A stretch of DNA of 64,000 nt, from NCBI GenBank assembly GCA_016702555.1, contig JADJDV010000005.1, positions 124,001 through 188,000 of the forward strand, read 5' to 3'. A model generated the notes under the pieces. It saw nothing but the letters and a program-made list of their open reading frames with translations, was not told the origin of the DNA and searched no databases. Of the stretch, positions 48,250 to 57,211 are shown piece after piece. This DNA is from Burkholderiales bacterium. GTDB lineage: Bacteria; Pseudomonadota; Gammaproteobacteria; Burkholderiales; Burkholderiaceae_C. Made by a program: the position numbers and the translations under genes. Positions within the stretch are counted from its first letter, which is position 1; each line of letters starts with the position of its first letter.

Positions 48250-50553
48250 ATGCGCCGTTGCCGGCTGACGATCCCGCACAGCCGCCTGTGGATCGGCGCG
48301 GTCGTGCTGGGTGTGGCGCTGCACGCACACGCCATCCCCACCCTCGATCAGGTGCGCGCCGACTTCCGCCCATCCGAGACAGTATTGCTTGACCGCGCCG
48401 GTGAACCCCTGCACCGCCTGCGCAGCGACGCCAGCGTGCGGCGCGGTCAATGGACAGAGCTGAACGACATCTCGCCCGCGCTGCGCCAGGCGCTGGTGTT
48501 GTCGGAAGACCGCCGCTTTCATGAACACAGCGGCGTCGATTGGCGCGCGGTGTCGGCCGCCGCCTGGGCCAACCTGTGGAACACCCGCACGCGCGGCGCC
48601 AGCACGCTGACCATGCAGCTGGCCGGCCTGCTGGACGAAGACCTGCGACTGGGCACCGGCGGCCGCACGCTGCGCCAGAAAATCGGCCAGGCGGTGATGG
48701 CCACGCGGCTTGAATCCGGCTGGCGCAAAAGTCAGATCCTGGAGGCCTACCTGAACCTGGTGCCCTTTCGCGGCGAGCTGGTGGGCATCGACGCGCTGTC
48801 GCGCACCCTGTTCGCCAAGGCGCCGCACGGCCTGCAAGACTCCGAAGCGGCGATCGCCGCCGTCTTGGTGCGCGCGCCCAACGCCCGGCCCACGGCGGTG
48901 GCGCAGCGTGCCTGCGGCGTGCTGAAAGCCATGCGCGGTGACAAAGCCCAGGCGGATTGCGTCGCGCTCGACATGCAGACCGCCGTGGTGCTGGCGCGCC
49001 GCGCCTACCCGGCCAGCGAGGGCATCGCGCCGCACCTGGCGCGCCGGCTGCTGACCCAGCACGCGCAAGAGCCGCCGCCCACGCTGCCCAGCACGCTCGA
49101 CGCCGGCCTGCAGCGCCTGGCACTGCACACCTTGCAGCAACAGGTTCGCGAGCTGCGCGGGCGCAACGTGGAGGACGGCGCCATCGTCGTGCTCGACAAC
49201 GCCAGCGGCGACGTGCTGGCCTGGGTCGGATCGACCGGCGCGCTGAGCAGCGCCGCCGAGGTCGATGGCGTGCTGGCCCAGCGGCAGCCCGGCAGCACGC
49301 TCAAACCCTTCCTGTACGCGCAGGCCATCGCCGAAAAGCGCCTGACCGCCGCCTCGCTGCTCGACGATTCGCCCGCCCACCTGCAAACCGCCAGCGGCCT
49401 GTACATCCCGCAGAACTACGACCGCAGCTTCAAGGGCTGGGTATCGGCGCGCACCGCGCTGGCTGCCTCGCTCAACGTGCCGGCGGTGCGCACGCTGGTC
49501 ATGGTGTCGCCGCAGGCCTTTGCCCGCCAGCTGGGCGCTTTCGGCATCGCGCTGAAGGAAGGCGGCGACTACTACGGCTACAGCCTGGCGCTGGGCAGCA
49601 GCGAGGTCAACCTGCTGCAACTGACCAACGCGTACCGGGCGCTGGCGAATGGTGGGAAACTGTGCGACGTGCATGCCCAGCCGGTCTGGCTCCCTCGCCC
49701 CTCTGGGGGAGAGGGTTGGGGTGAAGGGCATGCCGTTGGCTGAGGGCCCGCCGTTACCCTCACCCCAGCCCTCTCCCGCAAGCGGGAGAGGAGCGCAAGC
49801 ACCTGCCGCCCCGCTCTCGACCCCGCCGCCGCCTTCATCGGCACCGACATCCTGGCCGACCCCAACGCCCGCGCCCGCACCTTCGGCACCGACTCGATCC
49901 TGTCCACCCGCTTCTGGACGGCGGTGAAAACCGGCACCAGCAAGGACATGCGCGACAACTGGGCCGTGGGCTACAGCCAGCGCTACACCGTCGGCGTGTG
50001 GCTCGGCAACGCCAGTGGCGCCGCCATGTGGGACGTCAGCGGCACCAGCGGCGCCGCGCCGGTCTGGGCCACGCTGATGCGCCATCTGCACGCACGTGAG
50101 CCCTCGCGCGCGCCCGCGCCACCGCCCGGCGTGGTGCGCGCGGCCGCGCGTTTCGGCGACGCGCTGGAGGCGCCGCGCGACGAGTGGTTCCTGCCCGGCA
50201 CGGCGCAGCCGCTGTTCGCCATGGCGCCGGACGCCCATGACGCCACCCAGGCCAGCGTGCCCCCGCGCATCACCGCGCCGCAGGACGGCACCATCCTCGC
50301 GCTCGATCCCGACATCCCGCCCGCGCGCCAGCGCCTGACCTTGCTGGCCGACGCCGGCGGCGCCATGCCCGCCGCGCTGCGCTGGTGGATCGGCGCGCGC
50401 GAGATCGGTCGCGGCCCACGGGCGCAATGGCTGCCCTGGCCCGGCCGCCACGTGGTGCAGCTGCGCGACGCGCACGGCGCGGTGCAGGACGAGCGCCGCA
50501 TCGAAGTGCGCGGCGCCGCCGTCAGGCCCGCCGCCGCGCGCACGACCCGCTGA
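48250..50553 (+). pseudogene. pbpC: penicillin-binding protein 1C, interrupted by a REP-like doublet with an in-frame stop
   Basis: The first part (48250-49743) holds the GT51 transglycosylase (LSEDRRFHEHSGVDWRAV, ASTLTMQLAGLL, ILEAYLNLVPFRGEL) and the start of the transpeptidase: SxxK at Ser349 (GSTLKPFLYA) and SxN in LAASLNVPAV. TGA 49741-49743 ends this frame. The same frame, without any shift, continues after the stop with DPAAAFIGTDILADPNARAR and KTGTSKDMRDNWAVGYS, and the C-terminal domain to 50553. The stop lies in inserted REP sequence. The resulting 497-residue product would lack the KTG motif, so the transpeptidase should be inactive while the glycosyltransferase could survive. The second part might be made from GTG 49924. 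PBP1C normally partners alpha-2-macroglobulin. Confidence 0.88.
49692..49791. repeat. inverted REP-like doublet (REPIN-like) inside pbpC
   Basis: One element (49692-49728: near-palindromic CCCTCGCCCC...GGGGGAGAGGG plus TTGGGGTGAAGGG) faces a second in the opposite orientation (49757-49791: CCCTCACCCCAGCCCTCTCCC plus its palindrome). Together they form a long hairpin around a 28-base spacer. The spacer contains the TGA that ends the upstream part of pbpC. Confidence 0.85.
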
Positions 50554-50639
50554 ACACCCGCCGGCCCCTGGCCGCGCACGGCGACACGCGCTTGCCTACA
50601 CTCGGTGCCAGACTCTTTCAACACGCACTGAAACACACC

Positions 50640-52025
50640 ATGGCATCTCGCGACTTCGACCTCTTCGTCATCGGCGGCGGCTCCGGCGGCGTGCGCGCCG
50701 CGCGCATGGCGGCCGCGCGCGGCGCCCGTGTGGGCATGGCCGAGAGCGGCCGCATGGGCGGCACCTGCGTCAACGTCGGCTGCATCCCCAAAAAGCTCTA
50801 CAGCTACGGCGCCCACTACGCCGAAGCCTTCGCCGAATCCGCCGGCTACGGCTGGCGCATCGCGCAGGCGCCCACGCTGGACTGGGCCACGCTCAAGGCC
50901 CACCGCGCCAGGGAAATCACGCGCCTGAACGACATTTACGAAGGCCTGATGACCAACGCCAAGGTGCTGCGCCTGCAAGCCCATGGCCGCCTGATCGACG
51001 CGCACACCGTCGAGGTGGTCACCGACGACGGCGGCGCCCAGCGCCACACCGCACGCCACATCCTGATCGCCACCGGCGGCCGCCCCTTCGTGCCCGAGTT
51101 TCCCGGCAGCGAGCTGGCCGTCACCTCCGACGACATGTTCGATCTACCCGCATTCCCGCGCCGCCTGCTGGTGGTCGGCGGCGGTTACATCGGCTGCGAG
51201 ATGGCGAGCATCTTCCACGGGCTGGGTGCGCAGGTCACGCTGGTTTATCGCGGCGAGCAGATCCTACGCGGCTTCGACGAGGAAGTGCGTGTCTTCACCG
51301 CCGACGAAATGCGCAAGGCCGGCGTCGACCTGCGCGTGAACAGCGACGTCGCGCGCATCGAGCCCGCCGCCGACGGCACGCGCCAGGTCACGCTCAAGAA
51401 CGGCGACACGCTGACCGCCGACGTGGTGCTGTACGCCACCGGCCGCCGCGCCAACGTGGAGGGCCTGGGCCTGCCGGCCGTTGGCGTGCGCCAAGCCGCC
51501 CACGGCGCCATCGAGGTGGACGAGCACTTCACCACCAGCGTGCCCAGCGTCTATGCGCTGGGTGATGTGGTCGGCCGCCTGGAGCTGACGCCGGTGGCGC
51601 TGGCCGAGGCCATGGTGCTGGTCGACCGGCTGTTCGGCCCCGAACCCGGCAAGCCGGCGCGCCAGATGGATTACGACAACATCCCCACCGCCGTGTTCAC
51701 GCACCCGCCCATCGGCACCGTCGGCTTAAGCGAGCAGCAGGCGCGCGAGCGCTTCGGCGCCATCCAGGTGTTCCGCAGCGACTTCAAGCCGCTCAAGCAC
51801 ACGCTGTCGGGCAGCAGCGAGCGCACCCTGGTCAAGCTGATCGTCGACGCGGCCACCGACCGCGTCGTCGGCCTGCACATGGTCGGCCAGGACGCCGGCG
51901 AGATCGTGCAGGGCTTTGCCGTCGCGCTGAAGTGCGGCGCCACCAAGGCCCAGTTCGACGCCACCATCGGCATCCACCCGACCAGCGCCGAAGAGTTCGT
52001 CACGCTGCGCACGCCGGCGCGGTAA
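50640..52025 (+). CDS. gor: glutathione-disulfide reductase
   Basis: A 461-residue cytosolic FAD enzyme that reduces oxidised glutathione with NADPH. The redox-active disulfide motif is GTCVNVGCIPKK (Cys43 and Cys48), the FAD site is LFVIGGGSGGVRAARMAA, the NADPH-binding fold is LVVGGGYIGCEMASIF, and the C-terminal active-site His is in IGIHPTSAEEFVTLRTP. The frame is open from 50385 but the ATG at 50640 gives the family N-terminus. It follows the broken pbpC after 86 bases. Confidence 0.95.
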   Translation: MASRDFDLFVIGGGSGGVRAARMAAARGARVGMAESGRMGGTCVNVGCIPKKLYSYGAHYAEAFAESAGYGWRIAQAPTLDWATLKAHRAREITRLNDIYEGLMTNAKVLRLQAHGRLIDAHTVEVVTDDGGAQRHTARHILIATGGRPFVPEFPGSELAVTSDDMFDLPAFPRRLLVVGGGYIGCEMASIFHGLGAQVTLVYRGEQILRGFDEEVRVFTADEMRKAGVDLRVNSDVARIEPAADGTRQVTLKNGDTLTADVVLYATGRRANVEGLGLPAVGVRQAAHGAIEVDEHFTTSVPSVYALGDVVGRLELTPVALAEAMVLVDRLFGPEPGKPARQMDYDNIPTAVFTHPPIGTVGLSEQQARERFGAIQVFRSDFKPLKHTLSGSSERTLVKLIVDAATDRVVGLHMVGQDAGEIVQGFAVALKCGATKAQFDATIGIHPTSAEEFVTLRTPAR

Positions 52026-52214
52026 AGCAGCACTTCCGCTCCCACACAAGAATCGCGAATCCATCGGGTACCGCAGAACCCCAAAAAGTCACGCCGTCAT
52101 CTAACGCGCCGCAAGACCAAACCCAGACCATCACCCCCATGAGGTAACGCCTTCACCCCTCCGCCCCGTAGATTGAAGTGCCCCGACCACTGAAATCCAC
52201 GCAGGAGGTGCGAG

Positions 52215-52769
52215 GTGAATCCCCTCACAACCCGCGCGCCGCGCCCCCGCGGCATCACCCTGATCGAGTTCCTGGTGGTCATGATGGTGATCGCCATCTT
52301 GGCCGCCGTGGCGACGCCCTCCTTCCAGGGGTTCACCGACAAACGCCGGCTCGAGGGCGCCGCCAACGAATACGCCAGCCACGTGCACTGGGCACGCTCG
52401 CACGCCCTGCAGACCGGCAGCGCAGTCCGCATCAAGGTCGAAAGCGGCGGTGGCGGCGCCTGCTACGTCATCCACCAGGCGGCCGCCGGCACCTGCTCGT
52501 GCCTCGACGCCGACGGCGATGACGCCTGCGACGGCGACGATGTCCCGCTGTTGATCAAGCACTTCCCCGCTGATGCGCGCGTGCTCATCAGCAACCACGG
52601 GACCGCCGAGCGCCGCGTCGACCCCATGCGCGGCATCTTCACCCCGACTGGCACCGTCGAGTTCTCTACCCCAGACGGCCACTCGGTGCGCGCCGTCACC
52701 AACCTGATGGGCCGCACCCGTCTGTGCGCCGCCTCCGAGCACCGCATCGGCGGCCTGCCGCGCTGCTGA
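52215..52769 (+). CDS. minor pseudopilin, GspH/FimT type
   Basis: A 184-residue type IV minor pilin. A 13-residue basic leader ends in Gly before the cleavage site, then ITLIEFLVVMMVIAILAAVATPSFQGF, with Glu at position 5 of the mature protein as expected. Cysteines in CSCLDADGDDAC form an acidic, Cys-rich loop that resembles an EF-hand-like, calcium-binding loop, and GRTRLCAASEHRIGGLPRC closes it. It starts at GTG 52215 with GGAGG upstream. It is the first gene of the pilin cluster. Confidence 0.88.
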   Translation: MNPLTTRAPRPRGITLIEFLVVMMVIAILAAVATPSFQGFTDKRRLEGAANEYASHVHWARSHALQTGSAVRIKVESGGGGACYVIHQAAAGTCSCLDADGDDACDGDDVPLLIKHFPADARVLISNHGTAERRVDPMRGIFTPTGTVEFSTPDGHSVRAVTNLMGRTRLCAASEHRIGGLPRC

Positions 52770-52892
52770 AACGGCACGCCCTTACCAGGACCGGCTCGCC
52801 AGCCTCTGGATTTCGGACGAACGGTCGGAACAACCCGACAGCCGGTGCAACAAATCTTCACAAGATCGTCGTAATTTGGCACACTCCATTTC

Positions 52893-53348
52893 ATGGGAGA
52901 TAACAAACATCATCAACGTCGATCGCGTGTGCCCGCCGGCTTCACCCTGATCGAACTCATGATCGTCGTCGCAGTGGTCGCCATCCTGGCGGCGATCGCC
53001 TACCCCGCGTACACCGACTCGGTGCGCAAGGCGCGGCGCTCCGAGGCCATTGCGGCGCTCGGGGCGATCCAGCAGGCGCAGGAGCGCCATCGATCGAACA
53101 ACACCACCTACGCGGGCACTCTGGACGCGCTACCCAACCCGAAACCCGGCAGTCCGACACCAGGCGGTTACTACACGCTGGCAGTGTCTGGCGCATCGGC
53201 CACCGGATACACGGCCACGGCCACCGCCACCGGCTCCCAGGCCAGCGACACCGCCTGCACCGCACTCAGCGTGAGCATGGCCAACGCCACCGTCACCTAC
53301 GGCAAGACCGGCAGCGCCGCTGCCGTCAAGGATTGCTGGAAGCAATGA
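52893..53348 (+). CDS. pilE: type IV pilin, PilE-like
   Basis: A 151-residue pilin with a 16-residue leader ending in Gly, then FTLIELMIVVAVVAILAAIAYPAYTDSVRKARRSEAIAALGAIQQAQERH: the classical PilE N-terminus. The globular part is short and ends with a disulfide-loop pair (DTAC and DCWKQ). It is a minor or major pilin of the PilE-like class. The start at 52893 has no clear ribosome site. The next gene overlaps its stop by four bases. Confidence 0.9.
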   Translation: MGDNKHHQRRSRVPAGFTLIELMIVVAVVAILAAIAYPAYTDSVRKARRSEAIAALGAIQQAQERHRSNNTTYAGTLDALPNPKPGSPTPGGYYTLAVSGASATGYTATATATGSQASDTACTALSVSMANATVTYGKTGSAAAVKDCWKQ

Positions 53349-53812
53349 AGCGCAAGCATCAACGAGGCCTGACCGCCATCGAACTGATGGTGGTCGTCGT
53401 CATTGCCGCCATCCTGGCGACCATCGCCGTGCCTTCCTTCAACGACCTGATCAACCGTCGCCGCGTCGAAGGTCTGGCCAATGAACTGAGCGCAGATATT
53501 CAATACGCGCACTCCGAATCGATCAGCCACAACATGGACGTCAGTTTGACCACGACCACGGGCAACTACAAAGTCACAAGAAACGGGACCGACATCAAGA
53601 CCGTCCCAAGCCTGCCGACAGCGACAAGTCTGACCGCCGGCACCATCACCTTCACTGCGTTTCGAGGGCTGAGTGCGGCCGGCGCAGCCTTCACCGTCAG
53701 CAATTCCGCCGTGGCCAACCAACTTATGGTCATCGTCAACACCATGGGGCGCACCCAGATTTGCGCGCCGTCCAACGCATGGGGAGGCTACGCGGTATGC
53801 CCGGCCACCTGA
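53345..53812 (+). CDS. minor pseudopilin, GspH/FimT type (second copy)
   Basis: A 155-residue GspH/FimT pseudopilin with a short leader (MKRKHQRG) and then LTAIELMVVVVIAAILATIAVPSFNDLINRRRVEGLANELSADIQYAHSE. The C-terminal NTMGRTQICAPSNAWGGYAVCPAT parallels the end of the 52215 gene, indicating duplication. ATG overlaps the pilE stop (ATGA). The coding sequence is still GC-rich, with first signs of lower GC near its end. Confidence 0.9.
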   Translation: MKRKHQRGLTAIELMVVVVIAAILATIAVPSFNDLINRRRVEGLANELSADIQYAHSESISHNMDVSLTTTTGNYKVTRNGTDIKTVPSLPTATSLTAGTITFTAFRGLSAAGAAFTVSNSAVANQLMVIVNTMGRTQICAPSNAWGGYAVCPAT

Positions 53813-54453
53813 TCCAGCAGTTCAGCAGTGCACGCCGACGGCGGCACCAAGCCGGCCTGACACTGGTCGAGTTGCTGGTCGGCATCGCCATCGGCCTGTT
53901 CCTGATCGCCGGCGCCACCAGTCTGTTTCTTTCCAACCTCGATGCCAGCCGCCGTCTGCTGCTCGAAACGCGCTTGAACCAGAACATTCGCTCGGCTGCC
54001 GAGTTAATTACGCGCGACTTACGTCGCGCCGGGTATTGGGATCAAGCGGTAACTACCATCGGCAACGATCGAACCAACCCAAACCGCGACATCACCAAGG
54101 GCGTCGCCAATCTGTCTTACGCGTTCAGCGCACCAGCCGGTGCGGCCAGCGGTGTGGAATTCGCGCTATCCAACAACAAGCTTCAAATGACGATTGGCGG
54201 CGGCACGCCGCAGGATCTGACCGATTCCACGGTCGCACTGGTGACCAACTTCATTATCAAACAAGCACAAATCCCTGCGGGCGACATCAGCAGTCAGCGC
54301 ATTCCTGCCCAGCCGGCATTGACCACCTGTGTATTCACACGGCGCTATGACATAGAGATCGAAGCGCAGGCTCCCACAGATCCCACCGTAAGACGGCACC
54401 TGCAGACCTCGGTTCGCGTGCGCAACGACCGCATCGGTGCCTGTTCCCCCTGA
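53797..54453 (+). CDS. pilW: PilW-family minor pilin assembly protein
   Basis: A 218-residue protein with a 20-residue basic leader ending in Gly and then LTLVELLVGIAIGLFLIAGATSLFLSNLDASRRLLLETRLNQNIRSAAELITRDLRRAGYWDQAV, the PilW signature. It is needed for pilus assembly with PilV, PilX and FimT/FimU type pseudopilins. It overlaps the previous gene by 16 bases. GGGGAGG lies about 11 bases before ATG 53797. It runs on with 11 bases to pilX. Confidence 0.88.
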   Translation: MPGHLIQQFSSARRRRHQAGLTLVELLVGIAIGLFLIAGATSLFLSNLDASRRLLLETRLNQNIRSAAELITRDLRRAGYWDQAVTTIGNDRTNPNRDITKGVANLSYAFSAPAGAASGVEFALSNNKLQMTIGGGTPQDLTDSTVALVTNFIIKQAQIPAGDISSQRIPAQPALTTCVFTRRYDIEIEAQAPTDPTVRRHLQTSVRVRNDRIGACSP

Positions 54454-54464
54454 AGGTGACCATC

Positions 54465-55877
54465 ATGTCAATTCCAAGCACCCATCATGCAGTCTTTCGA
54501 CGGCGCCAGCGCGGCGTCGGCGCTTTGGCTGTTAGCAGTTTGCTGCTGCTGGTCGCGTCAATCATGCTGCTGTACCTCAACCGCAGTGTGATCTTCGAGC
54601 AGCGCACCTCCGCCAATCAAATGCGTGCGACTAGCGCACAGGAACTTGCCGAAGCCGGTCTGGAATGGGCAATCGGCATGTTCAATACGCAACAGGCCAT
54701 CGGCTCTGATTGCAAGGCTATCCCAAATCCAAACCCGAACACTGACTCGTCGTTCCGCTCGCACTACATTCGCTTCCCAACCAATAGTTCGGGTTTACCG
54801 GTTACTGCAACCAAGTCGGAAATGTTCAATGAAACAAGAAACATATACCCGAATATTCAACCCTATTGCGCTGTTGGCGCGAATGCTGGCAGTTTGACCT
54901 GTAGCTGCCCAAGTGATACCTCTCCTCAAGCATCGCTATCGCAAGCGCATTTCGTGGTCCGCTTCGAACCAGAACAAGATACCCCCGATCTGTCAGACCC
55001 AAGCGGAACTAAATTTCATTGGGAAACCGTTCGAATTACGTCCATAGGTTGCATAGGTGCAACAGACGGTGCGTGTGTACCCCCCACCGCTTCCCCAGAT
55101 ACGCCTTCCGATAAGCGCGTTGCAATTAACTCGCGTAACGCAGATGCCTCAGCGATCGCTTCGGTTGCCATCAAATTGCGGCCTACTGTACCTGGAGGGC
55201 CATTCGCTGCGCTCACATGTGGCGGCTCATGTGGACGAAATGGCAACTTTTCAATCGTTAACACGTCAGTGGCTGCGAATGGATTAATTGCAATTTCAGG
55301 AGATCAAATTAATGGTGCCAATAGAAATATTGCAACTATTCCAGGGTTACCTGTTGAAAACGCACTCATCACAAATGATTTATCACTTAAAACTCTGGCA
55401 GGCAATGATTCAAATTGCAATAATTCGGCCGTGTTCCAATCCTATTTTGGCTCCACTCTTGATCAGTATGCAAATGCACCGAACACTAAAATCATCGCGT
55501 GTGATAAGTGTGAAGATGATGTTCAACAAGCATACAAAGATGGCATCCGCTCCTTTTATTTTCCTAATGGCTTTCACTTTAATAAAACAACGTCACTAGG
55601 AACGTTAGCGGAACCAGTCGTTCTCGTCACGCCATCACACTTCAGAATCAATAGCGACGACTTCACCGTCAATGGCTTAATATTCTCCAATAGCATGGAT
55701 GCCGATGCAATTGGGAGTGGAAAATCGAATATTAATGGCGCCATCATCACCTGTAAAAACTTCGAGAGCACGGGAACAGGAACATTGAGTTATAGCGCTC
55801 AAGTGATCGCAAACATTGGTCGAAGTACTGGGAATCTTGTCAAAATTCCTGGCAGTTGGAGAGACTGGAGTTTTTAA
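54465..55877 (+). CDS. pilX: PilX-like minor pilin, oversized and AT-rich
   Basis: A 470-residue protein with a 17-residue leader ending in Gly and then VGALAVSSLLLLVASIMLLYLNRSVIFEQRTSANQMRATSAQELAEAGLEWAIGMFNTQQ, the PilX N-terminal pattern. PilX proteins usually have about 150-200 residues; here the C-terminal domain adds about 300, rich in Asn, Ser and Thr, with Cys pairs (CSCPS, CGGSCG, CDKC). The base composition falls sharply: 55321-55380 has 21 G/C of 60, against 47 of 60 at 58021-58080. The ATG at 54465 has AAGG eight bases upstream; GTG 54456 is an alternative. Confidence 0.85.
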   Translation: MSIPSTHHAVFRRRQRGVGALAVSSLLLLVASIMLLYLNRSVIFEQRTSANQMRATSAQELAEAGLEWAIGMFNTQQAIGSDCKAIPNPNPNTDSSFRSHYIRFPTNSSGLPVTATKSEMFNETRNIYPNIQPYCAVGANAGSLTCSCPSDTSPQASLSQAHFVVRFEPEQDTPDLSDPSGTKFHWETVRITSIGCIGATDGACVPPTASPDTPSDKRVAINSRNADASAIASVAIKLRPTVPGGPFAALTCGGSCGRNGNFSIVNTSVAANGLIAISGDQINGANRNIATIPGLPVENALITNDLSLKTLAGNDSNCNNSAVFQSYFGSTLDQYANAPNTKIIACDKCEDDVQQAYKDGIRSFYFPNGFHFNKTTSLGTLAEPVVLVTPSHFRINSDDFTVNGLIFSNSMDADAIGSGKSNINGAIITCKNFESTGTGTLSYSAQVIANIGRSTGNLVKIPGSWRDWSF

Positions 55878-57145
55878 TGAACTATTTTACTCCTACCTCA
55901 AGACTCCTAACTCAAGCCGGTTTGAGCATACTAGAAGCTTTAGTCACGCTAGTGGTGATATCTGCTGGCCTGCTTGGTCTCGCTGGTTTACAAACCACGC
56001 TAACCCGAGAAGCTGATGTATCTCGTCACCGCGGTGAAGCCACTCGATTGGCACAGGAACGTATAGAAACCGTTCGCTCGTATAGTCAATTGGCCAATGC
56101 GTCAGGCGTCGCGATTACATGGGATACGTTTACTTGGAGCACAAATTTTGGGTGGAAAGATTTTCCTGCTTCTGGAATCACAGTGTCCGAACTGGTGCCT
56201 GGCATTAATACTACTTACACACGCCAATGGACACTTGGCGGAACTAGTGATGACCCCATGCGGCCACTGCGTGTTTCGGTTAGTTGGACAGATCAATATG
56301 GCATAATCCCAGACTCAAACATTAACAATTCAAGCTCTAATGAAATTATCTTAGATTCTATTATTGCAAAAAATGATCCCGTCATGTCCGGAGGATTAAA
56401 TTTCCCAGTTGCAGTCAGTGGCGCCAGCGGCATGAAGATGGTCAAAAATCGCCACATGAATATCCCTTATCCAGCAACAAACATCGGAAGTGATCAAAGT
56501 TCATATAAGCTAAGTTCTAATTATTCTATCGTTTTTGACAATCAGTATGGCTCCGTGGTGAAAGAGTGCAATACGGGAACGGTTACCACCGAGAACGTTA
56601 ACACTGCATGCACGCCGATGGCCGGCTATATCGTAGCCGGCTACATCTCAAGAAATAGCAATTCTCTATCTTGGCCAACTGGCATTAGTTTGGCAACGAT
56701 TACTGGAATAAATTCTACAACGTCAAAATGCAATTTCGGTCCGGCCATTGACCAAAACACATTGGGGACCGAAATTAGCTCATACAAATACTACATTTGC
56801 CTGATGTATCTTGCGACTGACGTGGAGAAGTGGAGTGGACCGGTATACTTAGGGGGATTGGCGACCACCAACACCCGCGTTTGTCGTTATCAGTACACAA
56901 GAGCGCCAGGAGTCACTGACAACGAACGCAACGTCCAACCCGAATATTCTCCTGCTCAGGCGCATTTGAAAGGATATCAAGCGGTTGATATGTCGCTGGA
57001 TAACCAGAACTACATCATCGTGGGAGCGAGTCAGAACTGCCCGGCAGCTTCCGTCGCCCACACAGACATGGTCATTCATCAGACCTGTCCGACCAGTACT
57101 CCGGCGGGCTACGTCAGGTGTCCGACCAGTACGGCAATGTTCTGA
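55877..57145 (+). CDS. pilV: PilV-like minor pilin, oversized and AT-rich
   Basis: A 422-residue protein with a 15-residue leader ending in Gly and then LSILEALVTLVVISAGLLGLAGLQTTLTREADVSRHRGEATRLAQERIETVRSYSQ, the PilV pattern with Glu at position 5. The C-terminal part is about 250 residues longer than usual PilV, rich in Asn, Ser and Tyr with paired Cys, like an adhesive domain. ATG 55877 overlaps the pilX stop by one base. The gene is AT-rich like pilX. No pilY1 follows; an unrelated gene starts after 66 bases. Confidence 0.83.
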   Translation: MNYFTPTSRLLTQAGLSILEALVTLVVISAGLLGLAGLQTTLTREADVSRHRGEATRLAQERIETVRSYSQLANASGVAITWDTFTWSTNFGWKDFPASGITVSELVPGINTTYTRQWTLGGTSDDPMRPLRVSVSWTDQYGIIPDSNINNSSSNEIILDSIIAKNDPVMSGGLNFPVAVSGASGMKMVKNRHMNIPYPATNIGSDQSSYKLSSNYSIVFDNQYGSVVKECNTGTVTTENVNTACTPMAGYIVAGYISRNSNSLSWPTGISLATITGINSTTSKCNFGPAIDQNTLGTEISSYKYYICLMYLATDVEKWSGPVYLGGLATTNTRVCRYQYTRAPGVTDNERNVQPEYSPAQAHLKGYQAVDMSLDNQNYIIVGASQNCPAASVAHTDMVIHQTCPTSTPAGYVRCPTSTAMF

Positions 57146-57211
57146 CGCGCTATTCGGTCGGCACAAACAGGCGCGACGCTAACATAGCGCCTCGTTGAGA
57201 GGATTCCCACC

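Noticed and set aside
49741..49743. The TGA in pbpC as a selenocysteine codon
   Set aside because: It lies in inserted repeat sequence, not at a conserved catalytic position, and the flanking residues are not part of the protein family.
52870..52892. A sigma-54 promoter (TGGCAC...TTTCA) just before pilE
   Set aside because: The -12 element lacks the GC, and the site abuts the start codon, leaving no room for a transcription start and leader.
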